Position numbers and translations under genes: made by a program. DNA of 50,738 nucleotides, taken from positions 1 through 50,738 of the forward strand of contig PFAT01000021.1 of assembly GCA_002773575.1 (NCBI GenBank), read 5' to 3'. The notes under the pieces were generated by a model. It saw nothing but the letters and a program-made list of their open reading frames with translations. It was not told the DNA's origin and did no database searches. The stretch is from Candidatus Falkowbacteria bacterium CG10_big_fil_rev_8_21_14_0_10_44_15 (GTDB lineage: Bacteria; Patescibacteriota; Patescibacteriia; Patescibacteriales; XYC2-FULL-47-12). This document shows, piece by piece, positions 22,645 through 31,082 of the stretch (positions are counted from its first letter, which is position 1; the number at the start of each line of letters is the position of its first letter).

Positions 22645-23700
22645 ATGAAATTATTGATTATTACCCAAAAAGTTGATAGCGATGACGACGTACTGGGATT
22701 TATGCATGCTTGGATTTCGGAGTTTGCCAAAGCATGCGAACGGGTGACGGTTATCTGTCTGCAGCAAGGGAAATATCATTTCCCGGAGAATGTTAAGGTT
22801 TTATCTTTAGGCAAAGAAACCGGCAAGTCACGGCTAAAGTACCTGTTTAATTTTTATCGATACATTTGGCAGGAGCGGAAAAATTACGAGGCGGCGTTCG
22901 TGCACATGAATGAAGTGTACGTTATGTTAGGGTGGCTTGGCTGGAAATTGGGGCGTAAAAAGATAAGTTTGTGGTACGCGCACGGGCATGTTTCTTTCAG
23001 CCTGAAAATAGCCGCCAAGTTGGCTGATGTTATTTTTACTTCAACCAAAAGCGGCTTTCGTCTGCCGAGCAAAAAAGTGCGGGTCATCGGGCAAGGAATA
23101 GACGCCAATAAATTTCAAATTAAAAATTACGAATTACGAATTAATGATAAATTTAAAATTGTTTCAGTGGGGAGAATTTCACCGTCCAAAGATTACGCCA
23201 CTTTAATTAACGCCACTGCCATTTTGACTAAAGAATATGCGGGGATAGAAGTCAATATTATTGGCGGTCCGGCTACTGCCGCTGACCAAAACTACTTAAA
23301 GGAGACGCGGCAATCGGTTAAAGATAAAAATTTAGGGCAGATAATAAAATTTATCGGCCCCGTAGCTAATAAAAATTTGGTTTCTTATCTGCAAGCAGCC
23401 GACCTGTTCGTTAACATGAGCCGTACCGGCAGTTTGGACAAAGCGATGCTGGAAGCGGCTGCGTGCGGCTTGCCCATACTGACCTGCAATGAGGCGATGC
23501 CGGAAGTATTAGGCCCTTATACAGATAAACTGATGTATGAGACAGGCAATAGCCGGCAGTTGACTGATAAGATAAAAAGTTGCATTATGTGGGGAGAGAA
23601 AGAAAGGCGACGCCTTGGCTATGAGCTGCGTAAGATAGTAGTGCAAAAGCACAGTTTGCCGGAATTTATAAAAAAAATATTATCCATTTTAAACAATTAA
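22645..23700 (+). CDS. GT4-family glycosyltransferase (GSLDK subgroup)
   Basis: 351 residues. It begins LLIITQKVDSDDDVLGF, and the C-domain has IVSVGRISPSKDY. The usual first Glu of EX7E is missing: the motif reads TGSLDKAMLEAA, a variant seen in some GT4 subgroups. The donor site otherwise looks intact. A heptad array at residues 158-167 fills the interdomain linker (KNYELRIND). The sugar and acceptor are unknown. It lies 9 nt after gmd, and its stop overlaps the next start by 1 nt. Confidence 0.8.
   Translation: MKLLIITQKVDSDDDVLGFMHAWISEFAKACERVTVICLQQGKYHFPENVKVLSLGKETGKSRLKYLFNFYRYIWQERKNYEAAFVHMNEVYVMLGWLGWKLGRKKISLWYAHGHVSFSLKIAAKLADVIFTSTKSGFRLPSKKVRVIGQGIDANKFQIKNYELRINDKFKIVSVGRISPSKDYATLINATAILTKEYAGIEVNIIGGPATAADQNYLKETRQSVKDKNLGQIIKFIGPVANKNLVSYLQAADLFVNMSRTGSLDKAMLEAAACGLPILTCNEAMPEVLGPYTDKLMYETGNSRQLTDKIKSCIMWGEKERRRLGYELRKIVVQKHSLPEFIKKILSILNN
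23118..23145 (+). repeat. Heptanucleotide array J (4 units)
   Basis: AATTAAA, AATTACG, AATTACG, AATTAAT. It encodes residues 158-167 in the interdomain linker, as arrays B and H do in their genes. Confidence 0.7.
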
Positions 23701-24704
23701 TGTTTATGCAGAAAAAGAAAAATAAAGGCGCATTTGACAACGGGTCTTTAAAAATTTTAAATAAAAAATTTTTAGTTACCGGCGGCGCCGGATTTTTAGG
23801 CTCTCATATGTGCGATGCGTTGGTTAATCAAGGCGCCTCGGTAATATGCGTTGACGATTTATCCAACGGCAAATTAGCTAATGTTACTCATTTAAAAAAC
23901 AATCGCCAGTTTAAATTTTATAAAAAAAATGTTAATGATATTAAACAGCTTCAGCCGGTTTTTAAGCGAGAGCGGCCGGATTACGTGATGCACTACGCGG
24001 CGATGGTGGGCGTCAAGAGGACTGCCAATAATCCGCTCGCGGTCTTTGAGGATATAGAAGGGATTAAAAATATTGCCGGATGCTCAAAACAATATCAAGT
24101 TAAAAAAATACTGTTTACCTCATCTTCGGAGGTTTACGGCGAGCCGGTTAAATTGCCGATAGCGGAAGACGATACTTTTAACGGCCGGTGGCCTTATAGT
24201 TTGGTTAAGATATTAGGCGAACAGTATTTCCAGGCATATTACGAAACTTACGGCATACCGGTAACGATTGTTCGGTTTTTTAATGTCTACGGGCCGAGGC
24301 AGGATTTTGGCGATTCCGGCTTTGTCGTCTCCATATTTCTGCGCAACGGATTAGCTGGCAAACCCTTACTAATTTATGGCGATGGCGGGCAGACGAGAGA
24401 CTTTGTCTACGTCGATGACAACATCAGATTAACGCTCCAAGCATTCTTGAGCGATAAAGCGAACGGCCGGCCGATGAATATCGGCTCCGGGCACTCAATG
24501 CGGATAATTGATTTGGCTGACGCAGTAAAGAAAAAATTCCCCAAAGTTAAAATATTATTTCAACCCGCGAGAAACAAAGGAGAAATAAAATACCGCACGC
24601 CGGACGTTAGTTTTATGAAAAAAATGCTGAAAGACGAGCCGCAAGTTAGCTTAGCTGAAGGTTTAGATAAAACTTTAGCATCTTTACAAAGTAAACGACA
24701 GTAA
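23700..24704 (+). CDS. NAD-dependent epimerase/dehydratase with an N-terminal extension
   Basis: 334 residues. A basic extension of about 22 residues precedes the NAD loop GGAGFLGS (28-35). The catalytic Tyr166/Lys170 is in WPYSLVK, with SSSEVYGEP before it and RFFNVYGPRQDFG after. The family is extended SDR, close to nucleotide-sugar 4-epimerases and dehydratases. Its substrate cannot be told from sequence. Another in-frame ATG two codons downstream is possible as the start; the first one overlaps the upstream stop by 1 nt. Confidence 0.8.
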   Translation: MFMQKKKNKGAFDNGSLKILNKKFLVTGGAGFLGSHMCDALVNQGASVICVDDLSNGKLANVTHLKNNRQFKFYKKNVNDIKQLQPVFKRERPDYVMHYAAMVGVKRTANNPLAVFEDIEGIKNIAGCSKQYQVKKILFTSSSEVYGEPVKLPIAEDDTFNGRWPYSLVKILGEQYFQAYYETYGIPVTIVRFFNVYGPRQDFGDSGFVVSIFLRNGLAGKPLLIYGDGGQTRDFVYVDDNIRLTLQAFLSDKANGRPMNIGSGHSMRIIDLADAVKKKFPKVKILFQPARNKGEIKYRTPDVSFMKKMLKDEPQVSLAEGLDKTLASLQSKRQ

Positions 24705-24727
24705 GTTTTATTCATAACAATTACCAA

Positions 24728-25714
24728 ATGAACGAAATAAGCAATCCATATTTATCAATAGTCATCCCTCTTTTCAACGAAGAAGAAGTCGTGCCTAAAT
24801 TATTGCCGGAGTTGGGCGCGGTTTGCGGCTCCTTAGGGCAAAGCTACGAAATTATTTTGGTTGACGACGGTTCTAACGACCGGACGCCGTTATTATTAAA
24901 AGAGGCGGCCGCCAGCGACAGCCGCCTTAAAGTTTTAAAGTTTTCCAGAAACTTTGGCCATCAGGCGGCTTTTAACGCCGGGATTGATTTTGCCCAAGGA
25001 GAGGTGGTCGTCACCATGGATGGAGACTTGCAGCACCCGCCGTCCTTAATTCCTGAATTTATTAAACACGCCCAAGCCGGCTTCGACATCGTGATCGGCG
25101 AGCGGACGTCAAACCGGCAGAATTCTTGGTTGCGGGAAATAATCGGTAAGACAATCTATCGGGCGTTAAGCGCCATGTCCGGCCTGCAATTTAAAAATTC
25201 TTCCGACTTTGCTTTATATAACCGGCAGGTGGTCGCCGTTTTAAAGCAATTGCCGGAAAAAGAAAGATTTTTAAGAGGGATAGTGCAATGGGTCGGTTTT
25301 AAGAAATATTACATTCCTTACGCGGTGCAAGCCAGGCAAGCCGGTGAAGCAAAATATACTTTCAAAAGGTTAACCAGCTTAGTTTTGAGCGGGGTAACCT
25401 CTTTTTCTGCCGCCCCGTTGCGACTCGCTTTTTGGGCGGGGTTGTTGGTTTTAGCGGCCAGCATCTTTTTCGCCGCTTATGTAATTTGGGACCATTATAC
25501 TCGCCCCAACCCGCTCATTGCCGGCTGGGCAACGCTCGTAATTTTAGTTTTATTTTTAGGCAGCATTCAATTAATAGTTTTGGGCGTGATTGGGGAATAT
25601 CTTTATAAAATGTTTTATGAAGTTAAAGGCCGTCCGTTATATATAATAGCCGAGGCCGTCAACATCGACCGCGCGCGCGTCGGGCGAACCCCGTACGGAA
25701 TACACAACTTTTAA
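24728..25714 (+). CDS. GT2 polyprenyl-phosphate glycosyltransferase with two C-terminal membrane helices (GtrB/ArnC-like)
   Basis: 328 residues. GT-A fold: LSIVIPLFNEEE at the start, VDDGS (45-49), and the metal-binding DGD at 98-100 in VTMDGDLQHP. Two membrane helices lie at about 229-251 and 266-292. This is the layout of bactoprenol glucosyltransferase (GtrB), ArnC and DPM-type enzymes, which move a sugar from an NDP donor to undecaprenyl phosphate at the cytoplasmic face. It begins a set of four genes (GT2, YdjC deacetylase, GT2, GT-C) that resembles the arn logic. Confidence 0.85.
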   Translation: MNEISNPYLSIVIPLFNEEEVVPKLLPELGAVCGSLGQSYEIILVDDGSNDRTPLLLKEAAASDSRLKVLKFSRNFGHQAAFNAGIDFAQGEVVVTMDGDLQHPPSLIPEFIKHAQAGFDIVIGERTSNRQNSWLREIIGKTIYRALSAMSGLQFKNSSDFALYNRQVVAVLKQLPEKERFLRGIVQWVGFKKYYIPYAVQARQAGEAKYTFKRLTSLVLSGVTSFSAAPLRLAFWAGLLVLAASIFFAAYVIWDHYTRPNPLIAGWATLVILVLFLGSIQLIVLGVIGEYLYKMFYEVKGRPLYIIAEAVNIDRARVGRTPYGIHNF

Positions 25715-25727
25715 AATAGCTAATGAT

Positions 25728-26498
25728 ATGTTAAAAATAATTGCCGATGATTTCGGTCTCGCTGGTTGCGTTAACGACGGCATTATTTATTTATTAACAA
25801 CGGGTAAAATTAACGGAGCGTCTTTAATGGCTAACGGCGTTGCTTTTGACGACGCAGTTTCCAAAATAAAATCCGGGGCAGCCAGCAATTTAAATATCGG
25901 AGCGCATTTAGTTTGGGTGGAAGAGAAATCCTTAAGCGGCGTAAAGTTGTCCGGAAATTATAAAATATTTTTTATTAAATACCTGTTAGGGTTAATTAAA
26001 TTGGCGGACATAGAACAAGAAGCAAGAACCCAGTTAGATAAAATCAGCCGCAGTGGCATTAAACCCCAATTTATCAATAGCCATCAACATTTACATTTAC
26101 TGCCAAGTATCACAAATATTGTCATTAAGCTCGCCCAAGAATATAACATCGCCCATATTCGAACCGTGAACGAACCGATTAATTTTGGGGGCGGTAAGTT
26201 ATTGAGAAAGTTACAACTATTGTTTCTGCGCTGGCTGTCAAGGTCGGCTAAAATTAAAATAAAAACAGCCGGCCTGCAAATTAACGATTTTTTTGTGGGC
26301 GTTGTTAACGCCGGCAATTTAGATAAAAGCTACTTAGAATATGCCAATCATATCGCTAACCAATATCCTAACGCAACGGTTGAACTGGGATGTCATCCGG
26401 GCTTTGAGGACGAGGCATTAAGAAAGAAATGTCAACATTGGGGCAATTATCATTGGCAGCAAGAGTTTGAGCTATTAAAAAATCACCACCATGGATAA
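25728..26498 (+). CDS. YdjC/ChbG-family carbohydrate deacetylase
   Basis: 256 residues, a typical length for the ChbG/HpnK (YdjC) family. The family start IIADDFGLAGCVNDGI gives the metal-binding Asp7-Asp8. GAHL holds His60, and SHQHLHLLP holds His119, His121 and His123. These enzymes remove N-acetyl groups from amino sugars using a divalent metal. Between two polyprenyl-phosphate GT2 genes, its likely substrate is a lipid-linked N-acetylated sugar, which is inference. No signal peptide, so it acts in the cytoplasm. Its end overlaps the next gene by 8 nt. Confidence 0.8.
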   Translation: MLKIIADDFGLAGCVNDGIIYLLTTGKINGASLMANGVAFDDAVSKIKSGAASNLNIGAHLVWVEEKSLSGVKLSGNYKIFFIKYLLGLIKLADIEQEARTQLDKISRSGIKPQFINSHQHLHLLPSITNIVIKLAQEYNIAHIRTVNEPINFGGGKLLRKLQLLFLRWLSRSAKIKIKTAGLQINDFFVGVVNAGNLDKSYLEYANHIANQYPNATVELGCHPGFEDEALRKKCQHWGNYHWQQEFELLKNHHHG

Positions 26499-27486
26499 AT
26501 TATCATCCAAAAATTATCTTGCCGATGGACAAACCGACAGCGCGACAGATGTTTCCATTATCTTGCCGATACATAATGAAGCTGAAAATATTAACTTATT
26601 ATACCAAGAGACTAAAGATGTTTTAAATGCGTTAGGGGAGAGCTATGAAATAATTTGCGTTGAAGACGGTTCTCAAGACAGCAGCCTTGAAATTTTAAAG
26701 AAATTATCATCGTTTGACACGTCGCTCAAAGTGATTGTTTTTAAGCATAATTTTGGCCAAACCGCGGCGTTATCTGCCGGAATCAGCGCCGCCCAGGGCG
26801 CGGTCATTATACCCATGGATGCCGATGGACAAAATGACCCGCGCGACATCCCTCATTTTTTAGAAAAAATTGCGGCGGGAGCGAGCGTAGTTTCCGGTTG
26901 GCGCAAGCATCGCCGGGATAAATTATTTTCCCGCGTCATTCCTTCTAAAATCGCTAACTGGTTAATCGGTTTTATTACTGGCGTTAAAATCCACGATTAC
27001 GGGTGTACTATGAAAGCGTATCGCCGGGAGATAATCCAAGGAGTTAGCTTATACGGCGAAATGCATCGTTTTATCGCGGCGTACGCGGCTTGGCACGGCG
27101 GCAGAGTAGAAGAAATTGTGGTTAACCACCGCCCGCGCGGCAGCGGGCAAACGCACTACGGGATATCGCGCACCTTTAAAGTGCTGTTAGATTTAGTCGT
27201 GATTATTTTTTTATCAAAGTATATCAATCGCCCGATGCATTTTTTTGGCGGTATCGGCTTCATATCTTTTTTTCTCGGTTTAGCCGCCGGCACGGCTTCA
27301 GTCGCGCTTAAACTCTTTCACATCCGCGATTTGGTAGCGACGCCTCTGCCGACATTTTCCGCGCTCTTGCTCATTGTCGGTATCCAGCTAATTGTGCTGG
27401 GCATTATTGCCGAAATGATTATGCGCGTGTACTATGAAGCGCAGGATAAAAAGCCATATCAAATTAAAGCTAAAATTAATTTTTAG
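26491..27486 (+). CDS. GT2 polyprenyl-phosphate glycosyltransferase with two C-terminal membrane helices (second copy)
   Basis: 331 residues, same architecture as the 24728 gene: SIILPIHNEAEN, VEDGS (57-61), DAD at 110-112 in IIPMDADGQNDP, then two membrane helices at about 248-272 and 288-312. It differs enough to use another sugar. The family charges undecaprenyl phosphate with a single sugar. The paired copies suggest two lipid-linked monosaccharides feed the membrane GT-C enzymes of this operon. Confidence 0.83.
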   Translation: MDKLSSKNYLADGQTDSATDVSIILPIHNEAENINLLYQETKDVLNALGESYEIICVEDGSQDSSLEILKKLSSFDTSLKVIVFKHNFGQTAALSAGISAAQGAVIIPMDADGQNDPRDIPHFLEKIAAGASVVSGWRKHRRDKLFSRVIPSKIANWLIGFITGVKIHDYGCTMKAYRREIIQGVSLYGEMHRFIAAYAAWHGGRVEEIVVNHRPRGSGQTHYGISRTFKVLLDLVVIIFLSKYINRPMHFFGGIGFISFFLGLAAGTASVALKLFHIRDLVATPLPTFSALLLIVGIQLIVLGIIAEMIMRVYYEAQDKKPYQIKAKINF

Positions 27487-27490
27487 AATA

Positions 27491-29179
27491 ATGTTTGCTA
27501 TCCGTCAATACGTTGCTAAATACATAAATTATCATACGGCTTTGATTGCTATATTGGCAATTGCATTTTTGTTGCACATCCCCGGCCTATTTTATAGCTT
27601 CCCCCTTAAAAATACCGTTGGCGATGAAGTGACGACCATGGGAGCAATCTTTAAAATGATGGACGACCAAAGCTTGCGACCCGACTATCAATCGTTTTAT
27701 CATCTGCCGGTAACCGCCTACGCGCAGTTGCCGTTTTACGCCGCGCTGGTTTTGTTTTTGAAGTTTTCCGGTTTATTCGCTGATTTTACGGAATTAAAAA
27801 AATTTGTAATTTTGGATTACGGCTACTTTTTGCCGTTCGCGCGGCTTATCACCGCTTTATTCGCCACGGCGGCCGGTTACCTAATGTACAAATTAGCGAA
27901 CCGCATTTTTGTAAATAAAAAAGTAGCCGTGTTGGCAAGTTTTCTACTGTCGTTTAACTTGATGTTTTTTCAGGTAACGCATTTTGCCCGCGCCTGGGCT
28001 TTGCAGATTTTGTTGTTATTGACAGCCGTCTATGTTTATTATGTTTTTTTCACCAAAGACAAACCCCGAGCGAAGGACTATTTTTTGATCAGCTTAGTCA
28101 CCGCTCTGGCGCTGGGGGTACACTTAGCGAGCGCTTTAGTTTATTTAATTTTTTTAACATTGTATTTTAACAAGCACCACTGGCGAGATTTCGTAAGTTT
28201 GCGTCCCGGCTGGTGGAGCCGTTATCGCCATTTCGTCTACTTGCAACTTTATATTATAGGGTGGCTTGGGCTTTGGTATTATCTTAACCCCACCGGATTT
28301 CTTATTTATCTCCAGCAACCCGGCATTGAAAGCGTAAGCCGCGACTGGACCCTATGGAGCAACATCGCTTTTTACGGCAAAATATTCTTTAATTATGACG
28401 CCTGGTTAGCGGTAGCGGCCATACCGGCGTTAATTTTATTTTATAAAAGATACCCAGCGCTCTGCTTTGGTTTTGTTGCTTTCATTTTGGCGTGGGTGAT
28501 TTCTATTGCCTATTCAATCCATTCGGAGCCGCGCTTTATCATTGCTACGATTCCTTTCTTAATTTTGCCAGTGAGTTATTTCCTAGTTTGGCTGGCGGAT
28601 AGATTGGCAAAATCATGGCAACGTTTATTATGGTATTTAGTTATAATAGTGATAGTAATGTATCTGCCGCTCTTATGGACAAAAGACATCCTTAAGCCGA
28701 ACACCTTACTGCTGGCGCGGCGATGGATTTTGGACAATGTTCCCTCTGATGCGGTGATACTATCAGGCAACCCTTATCTTGATTTGCCGGAAAATCAAGC
28801 GGCGGCGCTCTATCTTAGAGCGTTGAGCCCTAAAAAAGACACGGTTGAGCGGCGGTTTATCATTGCCGCTGACCCGCTAGATTTGCCTAAACCGCGCTAT
28901 TTTGTTGTCACGGCGCAAGGGCTCGGCGGCATCGCCGATAGTTTTAAAGATATTTTGCCGGATCTTCAGTACGCGGTTATTTCTTTTTGGAATAATGAGG
29001 AGCGCGCAGTCGTTAGGCGCAACGCATCTGCGCTGAACATGAATTTACTGCAGGCATATTATCCGCTGTCGGCGCCGGCAGACGCAGCCGACATCGCCAA
29101 TAACATGCTTCATCCTTACGCTGACTTGCGGCAGGTTGAAAAAACCGGGCCGTTTGTGGAAATATATAAAGTTAATTAA
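27491..29179 (+). CDS. GT-C membrane glycosyltransferase (GT39/ArnT-like)
   Basis: 562 residues from the ATG at 27491; a longer reading would overlap the previous gene by more than 50 nt and adds only a basic tail. Ten or more membrane segments are present. The first outside loop has Asp45-Glu46 (VGDEVTTM), the conserved acidic pair of GT39/ArnT-type enzymes, which use polyprenyl-phosphate sugars as donors outside the membrane. A soluble C-terminal domain of about 150 residues follows. The acceptor may be a glycan, lipid or protein. Confidence 0.75.
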   Translation: MFAIRQYVAKYINYHTALIAILAIAFLLHIPGLFYSFPLKNTVGDEVTTMGAIFKMMDDQSLRPDYQSFYHLPVTAYAQLPFYAALVLFLKFSGLFADFTELKKFVILDYGYFLPFARLITALFATAAGYLMYKLANRIFVNKKVAVLASFLLSFNLMFFQVTHFARAWALQILLLLTAVYVYYVFFTKDKPRAKDYFLISLVTALALGVHLASALVYLIFLTLYFNKHHWRDFVSLRPGWWSRYRHFVYLQLYIIGWLGLWYYLNPTGFLIYLQQPGIESVSRDWTLWSNIAFYGKIFFNYDAWLAVAAIPALILFYKRYPALCFGFVAFILAWVISIAYSIHSEPRFIIATIPFLILPVSYFLVWLADRLAKSWQRLLWYLVIIVIVMYLPLLWTKDILKPNTLLLARRWILDNVPSDAVILSGNPYLDLPENQAAALYLRALSPKKDTVERRFIIAADPLDLPKPRYFVVTAQGLGGIADSFKDILPDLQYAVISFWNNEERAVVRRNASALNMNLLQAYYPLSAPADAADIANNMLHPYADLRQVEKTGPFVEIYKVN

Positions 29180-29188
29180 GAGATTAAT

Positions 29189-31075
29189 ATGTGCGGCATC
29201 GCCGGTTATTTTGGCAGCGGCAGCCAAGAAATTTTAGCAAAGATGACAAACGCACTTCGCCATCGCGGACCCGATGACGAAGGTTTTTATTTAGACGGCC
29301 AAGTCGGGTTAGGGCACCGGCGGCTTTCTATTATTGACTTATCTCCCGCCGGGCATCAGCCCATGAGTAACGACGGCCAAGACATCTGGCTGGTTTTTAA
29401 CGGCGAGATTTATAATTTTAGGGAATTGCGACAGGAACTTATTAGTCAGGGCTATAAATTTAAAAGTAATTCCGACACCGAAGTCATTATTAATTTATAC
29501 GCAGCCATTGGCGTTGAGGCATTCAAAAAATTAAACGGCATGTTCGCGGCCGCTTTATACGACGCGCGCCAAGATAAGCTGATTTTAGCGCGCGACCGCT
29601 TAGGCAAAAAGCCGCTGTATTGGGGAATTTTTGGCGCTACTTTAATTTTTGGCTCGGAGTTAAAGGCATTACTGCAACATCCTGATTGCCGGCGGGAGAT
29701 TAACTTAGAATCATTAAATAAATACTTGCTTTATGAATATGTGCCGACGCCGCGTTCAATTTTCAAAGGCATTCATAAATTAGAGCCGGGGCATTATTTA
29801 TCTTATGACGGCCGAAAAGTTGTTAAAACAAAATTTTGGGAAATAACCTTTAAATTACCAATTACCAATTACCAATTACGAATTCAGGAGGTGATGAATG
29901 AGCTGGGGAATAAAATTAATGCGGCGGTAAAGGCGCGGTTAGTGAGCGACGTGCCCTTGGGGATTTTTTTAAGCGGCGGCATTGACAGTTCAACGATTGC
30001 TTACTACGCGCAGCAAAACAGCGTTAAGCCAATAAAAACTTTTTCCATCGGCTTTAAAGAAGACAGCTTTGACGAATCAAAATACGCCCGCTTAGCCGCC
30101 AAACATTTAGGCGCCGAGCATTATGAAAAAATATTAAGCGCTAAAGATTCTTTGGATTTAATCCCGCGCATCGCTGATTTATTGGATGAGCCTCTCGGAG
30201 ACGCTTCAATACTGCCGACCTATTTATTGTCTGAATTTACCAAAGAAAAAGTAACGGTCGCTTTGGGCGGGGACGGCGGCGACGAATTATTTTGCGGCTA
30301 TGATACTTTTCCGGCGGAAAAATTCGCGGCAATTTACGAAAAAATTCCGTTAATTATTAGAAGACAAATAATTGAAAGAGTAGCTCTTAACTTGCCTGTT
30401 TCTTTTAAAAATATCAGTTTTGATTTTAAACTAAAAAAATTTATCGCCGGTGGCGGAGAAAAAAACATCCGGCGGCGCCACGCAAGTTGGCTTGGCTCTT
30501 TTAGCCGCGAGCGGCGCGCGCAGCTTTTTACCCCCGAAGTCTGGCGTGAACTGCAAGCAGTTAACGAATACGAAGAGCTGGATGCTTATGAAGCAAACGT
30601 CAGGGAGCAGCCCGACTGGAATAAGTTGATTTATGCTTATTTGAGAACATATCTAATGGATGATATACTGGTAAAAGTTGACCGCGCGAGCATGGGCAAC
30701 GCGCTGGAGGTGCGGGCGCCTTTTTTGGATTTTTCCGTCGTTGATTTCGTTAACAGCCTCCCGTTTGAGTTTAAAATGAAAGGTTTAATTACTAAGTTTA
30801 TTTTGAAAGAACTGATGAAAGATAAACTGCCGATAGCAATTGTCAATCGCCAGAAGAAAGGTTTTGGCATTCCGCTGGCGCAATGGCTGACGGCAGATTT
30901 GCGGCCGCTGCTGGATGAATTATTATCGGAAGGTTATCTACGGCGACAAGGTTTGTTTAATTCCGTTTTTGTTTCTAAATTAGTCAAAGACCATATTGAG
31001 CGCCGGGCGGATAATAGAAAGCCGCTTTGGACTCTGCTTTGTTTTCAGTTGTGGCAGAAAAGGTGGTTAAAATAA
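29189..31075 (+). CDS. Asparagine synthase-like glutamine-dependent amidotransferase
   Basis: 628 residues, full length for AsnB. Cys2 (MCGIAGYFG) is the glutaminase nucleophile. RHRGPDDEG and NGEIYNF follow as in class II glutaminases. The synthetase domain has the ATP-binding SGGIDSS at 262-268, then GGDGGDELFCGY. It makes asparagine from aspartate and glutamine, or in polysaccharide clusters (as with WbpS-like proteins) may amidate a uronic acid; the operon context favours the latter but does not prove it. The linker between the two domains, residues 222-233, is a heptad array (K), the only one outside a glycosyltransferase gene. Confidence 0.82.
   Translation: MCGIAGYFGSGSQEILAKMTNALRHRGPDDEGFYLDGQVGLGHRRLSIIDLSPAGHQPMSNDGQDIWLVFNGEIYNFRELRQELISQGYKFKSNSDTEVIINLYAAIGVEAFKKLNGMFAAALYDARQDKLILARDRLGKKPLYWGIFGATLIFGSELKALLQHPDCRREINLESLNKYLLYEYVPTPRSIFKGIHKLEPGHYLSYDGRKVVKTKFWEITFKLPITNYQLRIQEVMNELGNKINAAVKARLVSDVPLGIFLSGGIDSSTIAYYAQQNSVKPIKTFSIGFKEDSFDESKYARLAAKHLGAEHYEKILSAKDSLDLIPRIADLLDEPLGDASILPTYLLSEFTKEKVTVALGGDGGDELFCGYDTFPAEKFAAIYEKIPLIIRRQIIERVALNLPVSFKNISFDFKLKKFIAGGGEKNIRRRHASWLGSFSRERRAQLFTPEVWRELQAVNEYEELDAYEANVREQPDWNKLIYAYLRTYLMDDILVKVDRASMGNALEVRAPFLDFSVVDFVNSLPFEFKMKGLITKFILKELMKDKLPIAIVNRQKKGFGIPLAQWLTADLRPLLDELLSEGYLRRQGLFNSVFVSKLVKDHIERRADNRKPLWTLLCFQLWQKRWLK
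29853..29887 (+). repeat. Heptanucleotide array K (5 units, three identical)
   Basis: AATTACC three times, then AATTACG and AATTCAG. It encodes residues 222-233 (PITNYQLRIQ), the linker between the glutaminase and synthetase domains of the AsnB-like protein. It is the last array before the right end of the window. Confidence 0.8.
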
Positions 31076-31082
31076 AAATTAT

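Noticed and set aside
27434..27490. An upstream start for the GT-C gene at 27491
   Set aside because: It adds 19 basic residues and overlaps the previous gene by 53 nt. The ATG at 27491 follows the upstream stop directly.
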